This document shows positions 14,238 through 14,251 of a DNA stretch of 14,251 nucleotides, in pieces; position 1 is the first letter of the stretch; each line of letters starts with the position of its first letter. Source of the stretch: Gammaproteobacteria bacterium UBA4475 (GTDB lineage Bacteria; Pseudomonadota; Gammaproteobacteria; Pseudomonadales; Azotimanducaceae); contig DGOD01000135.1 of assembly GCA_002389265.1 (NCBI GenBank), forward strand, positions 1,433 to 15,683. The letters are read 5' to 3'. Both the position numbers and the translations under genes were made by a program. Under the pieces are notes generated by a model, which did no database searches, was not told where the DNA came from, and saw only the letters and a program-made list of their open reading frames with translations.

Positions 14238-14251
14238 GTGAACCAGCGATC
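14238..14251 (+). CDS. Start of a further operon gene (truncated by window end)
   Basis: Two bases after the channel stop a GTG (14238-14240) follows GAGG (14227-14230) at 7 bases and opens a frame MNQR that runs off the window. The spacing fits this operon. The product cannot be named from four codons; a SpeD-type S-adenosylmethionine decarboxylase would make sense by context but is not shown. Confidence 0.35.

Overview
The window looks like chromosomal DNA of a gammaproteobacterium, possibly marine. This is a judgement from protein style and gene neighbourhoods; there is no rRNA or other marker to place it more precisely. There are three gene blocks, and no tRNA, rRNA, CRISPR array, insertion sequence or phage gene was seen.

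Block 1 (1-3293, + strand) is a tight three-gene unit: the C-terminal part of an APC-family amino acid/amine permease, a YtcJ-like metal-dependent amidohydrolase overlapping it by ATGA, and a COG0523/CobW-type metal-chaperone GTPase 3 bases further on. A simple reading is uptake of a nitrogenous substrate, its hydrolysis by a metalloenzyme, and a GTPase supplying metal to that enzyme.

Block 2 (3313-about 6530, - strand) converges on block 1. Its last gene is an exported NAPE-PLD/UlaG-like metallo-beta-lactamase-fold hydrolase, which has its own strong ribosome binding site. Upstream of that lies a light/DNA-repair cluster: a DUF3429 membrane protein, a DASH-type cryptochrome/photolyase overlapping it by ATGA, and, just past the photolyase stop, an easily missed small zinc-finger gene of the DUF2256 family. 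That small gene appears to carry a one-base frameshift. The DUF2256-photolyase-DUF3429 association is familiar in gammaproteobacteria.

A 480-540 base gap (about 6478/6532-7015) separates the divergent blocks 2 and 3. It holds two strong inverted repeats but no convincing gene.

Block 3 (7016 to the window end, + strand) is the most interesting region. It is a compact, mostly translationally coupled operon: a small membrane-anchored helical protein (possibly XpaC-like), a TelA/KlaA-family protein, a DUF4178 protein, a large membrane-anchored protein with a Gly/Tyr/Ser/Arg-rich tail, a duplicated DUF350 (YjfL-like) membrane protein, a membrane-embedded spermidine-synthase-like enzyme, a two-helix potassium channel with a shortened RCK-like cytoplasmic part, and the first codons of a further gene. 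It resembles the poorly understood yjfIJKLMC-type / PspA-associated membrane-stress loci, but here TelA sits where a PspA-like protein would be expected. My inference is an envelope-stress or membrane-potential system coupling polyamine-type chemistry at the membrane with an ion channel. No function has been shown for the assembly as far as I can tell from sequence alone.
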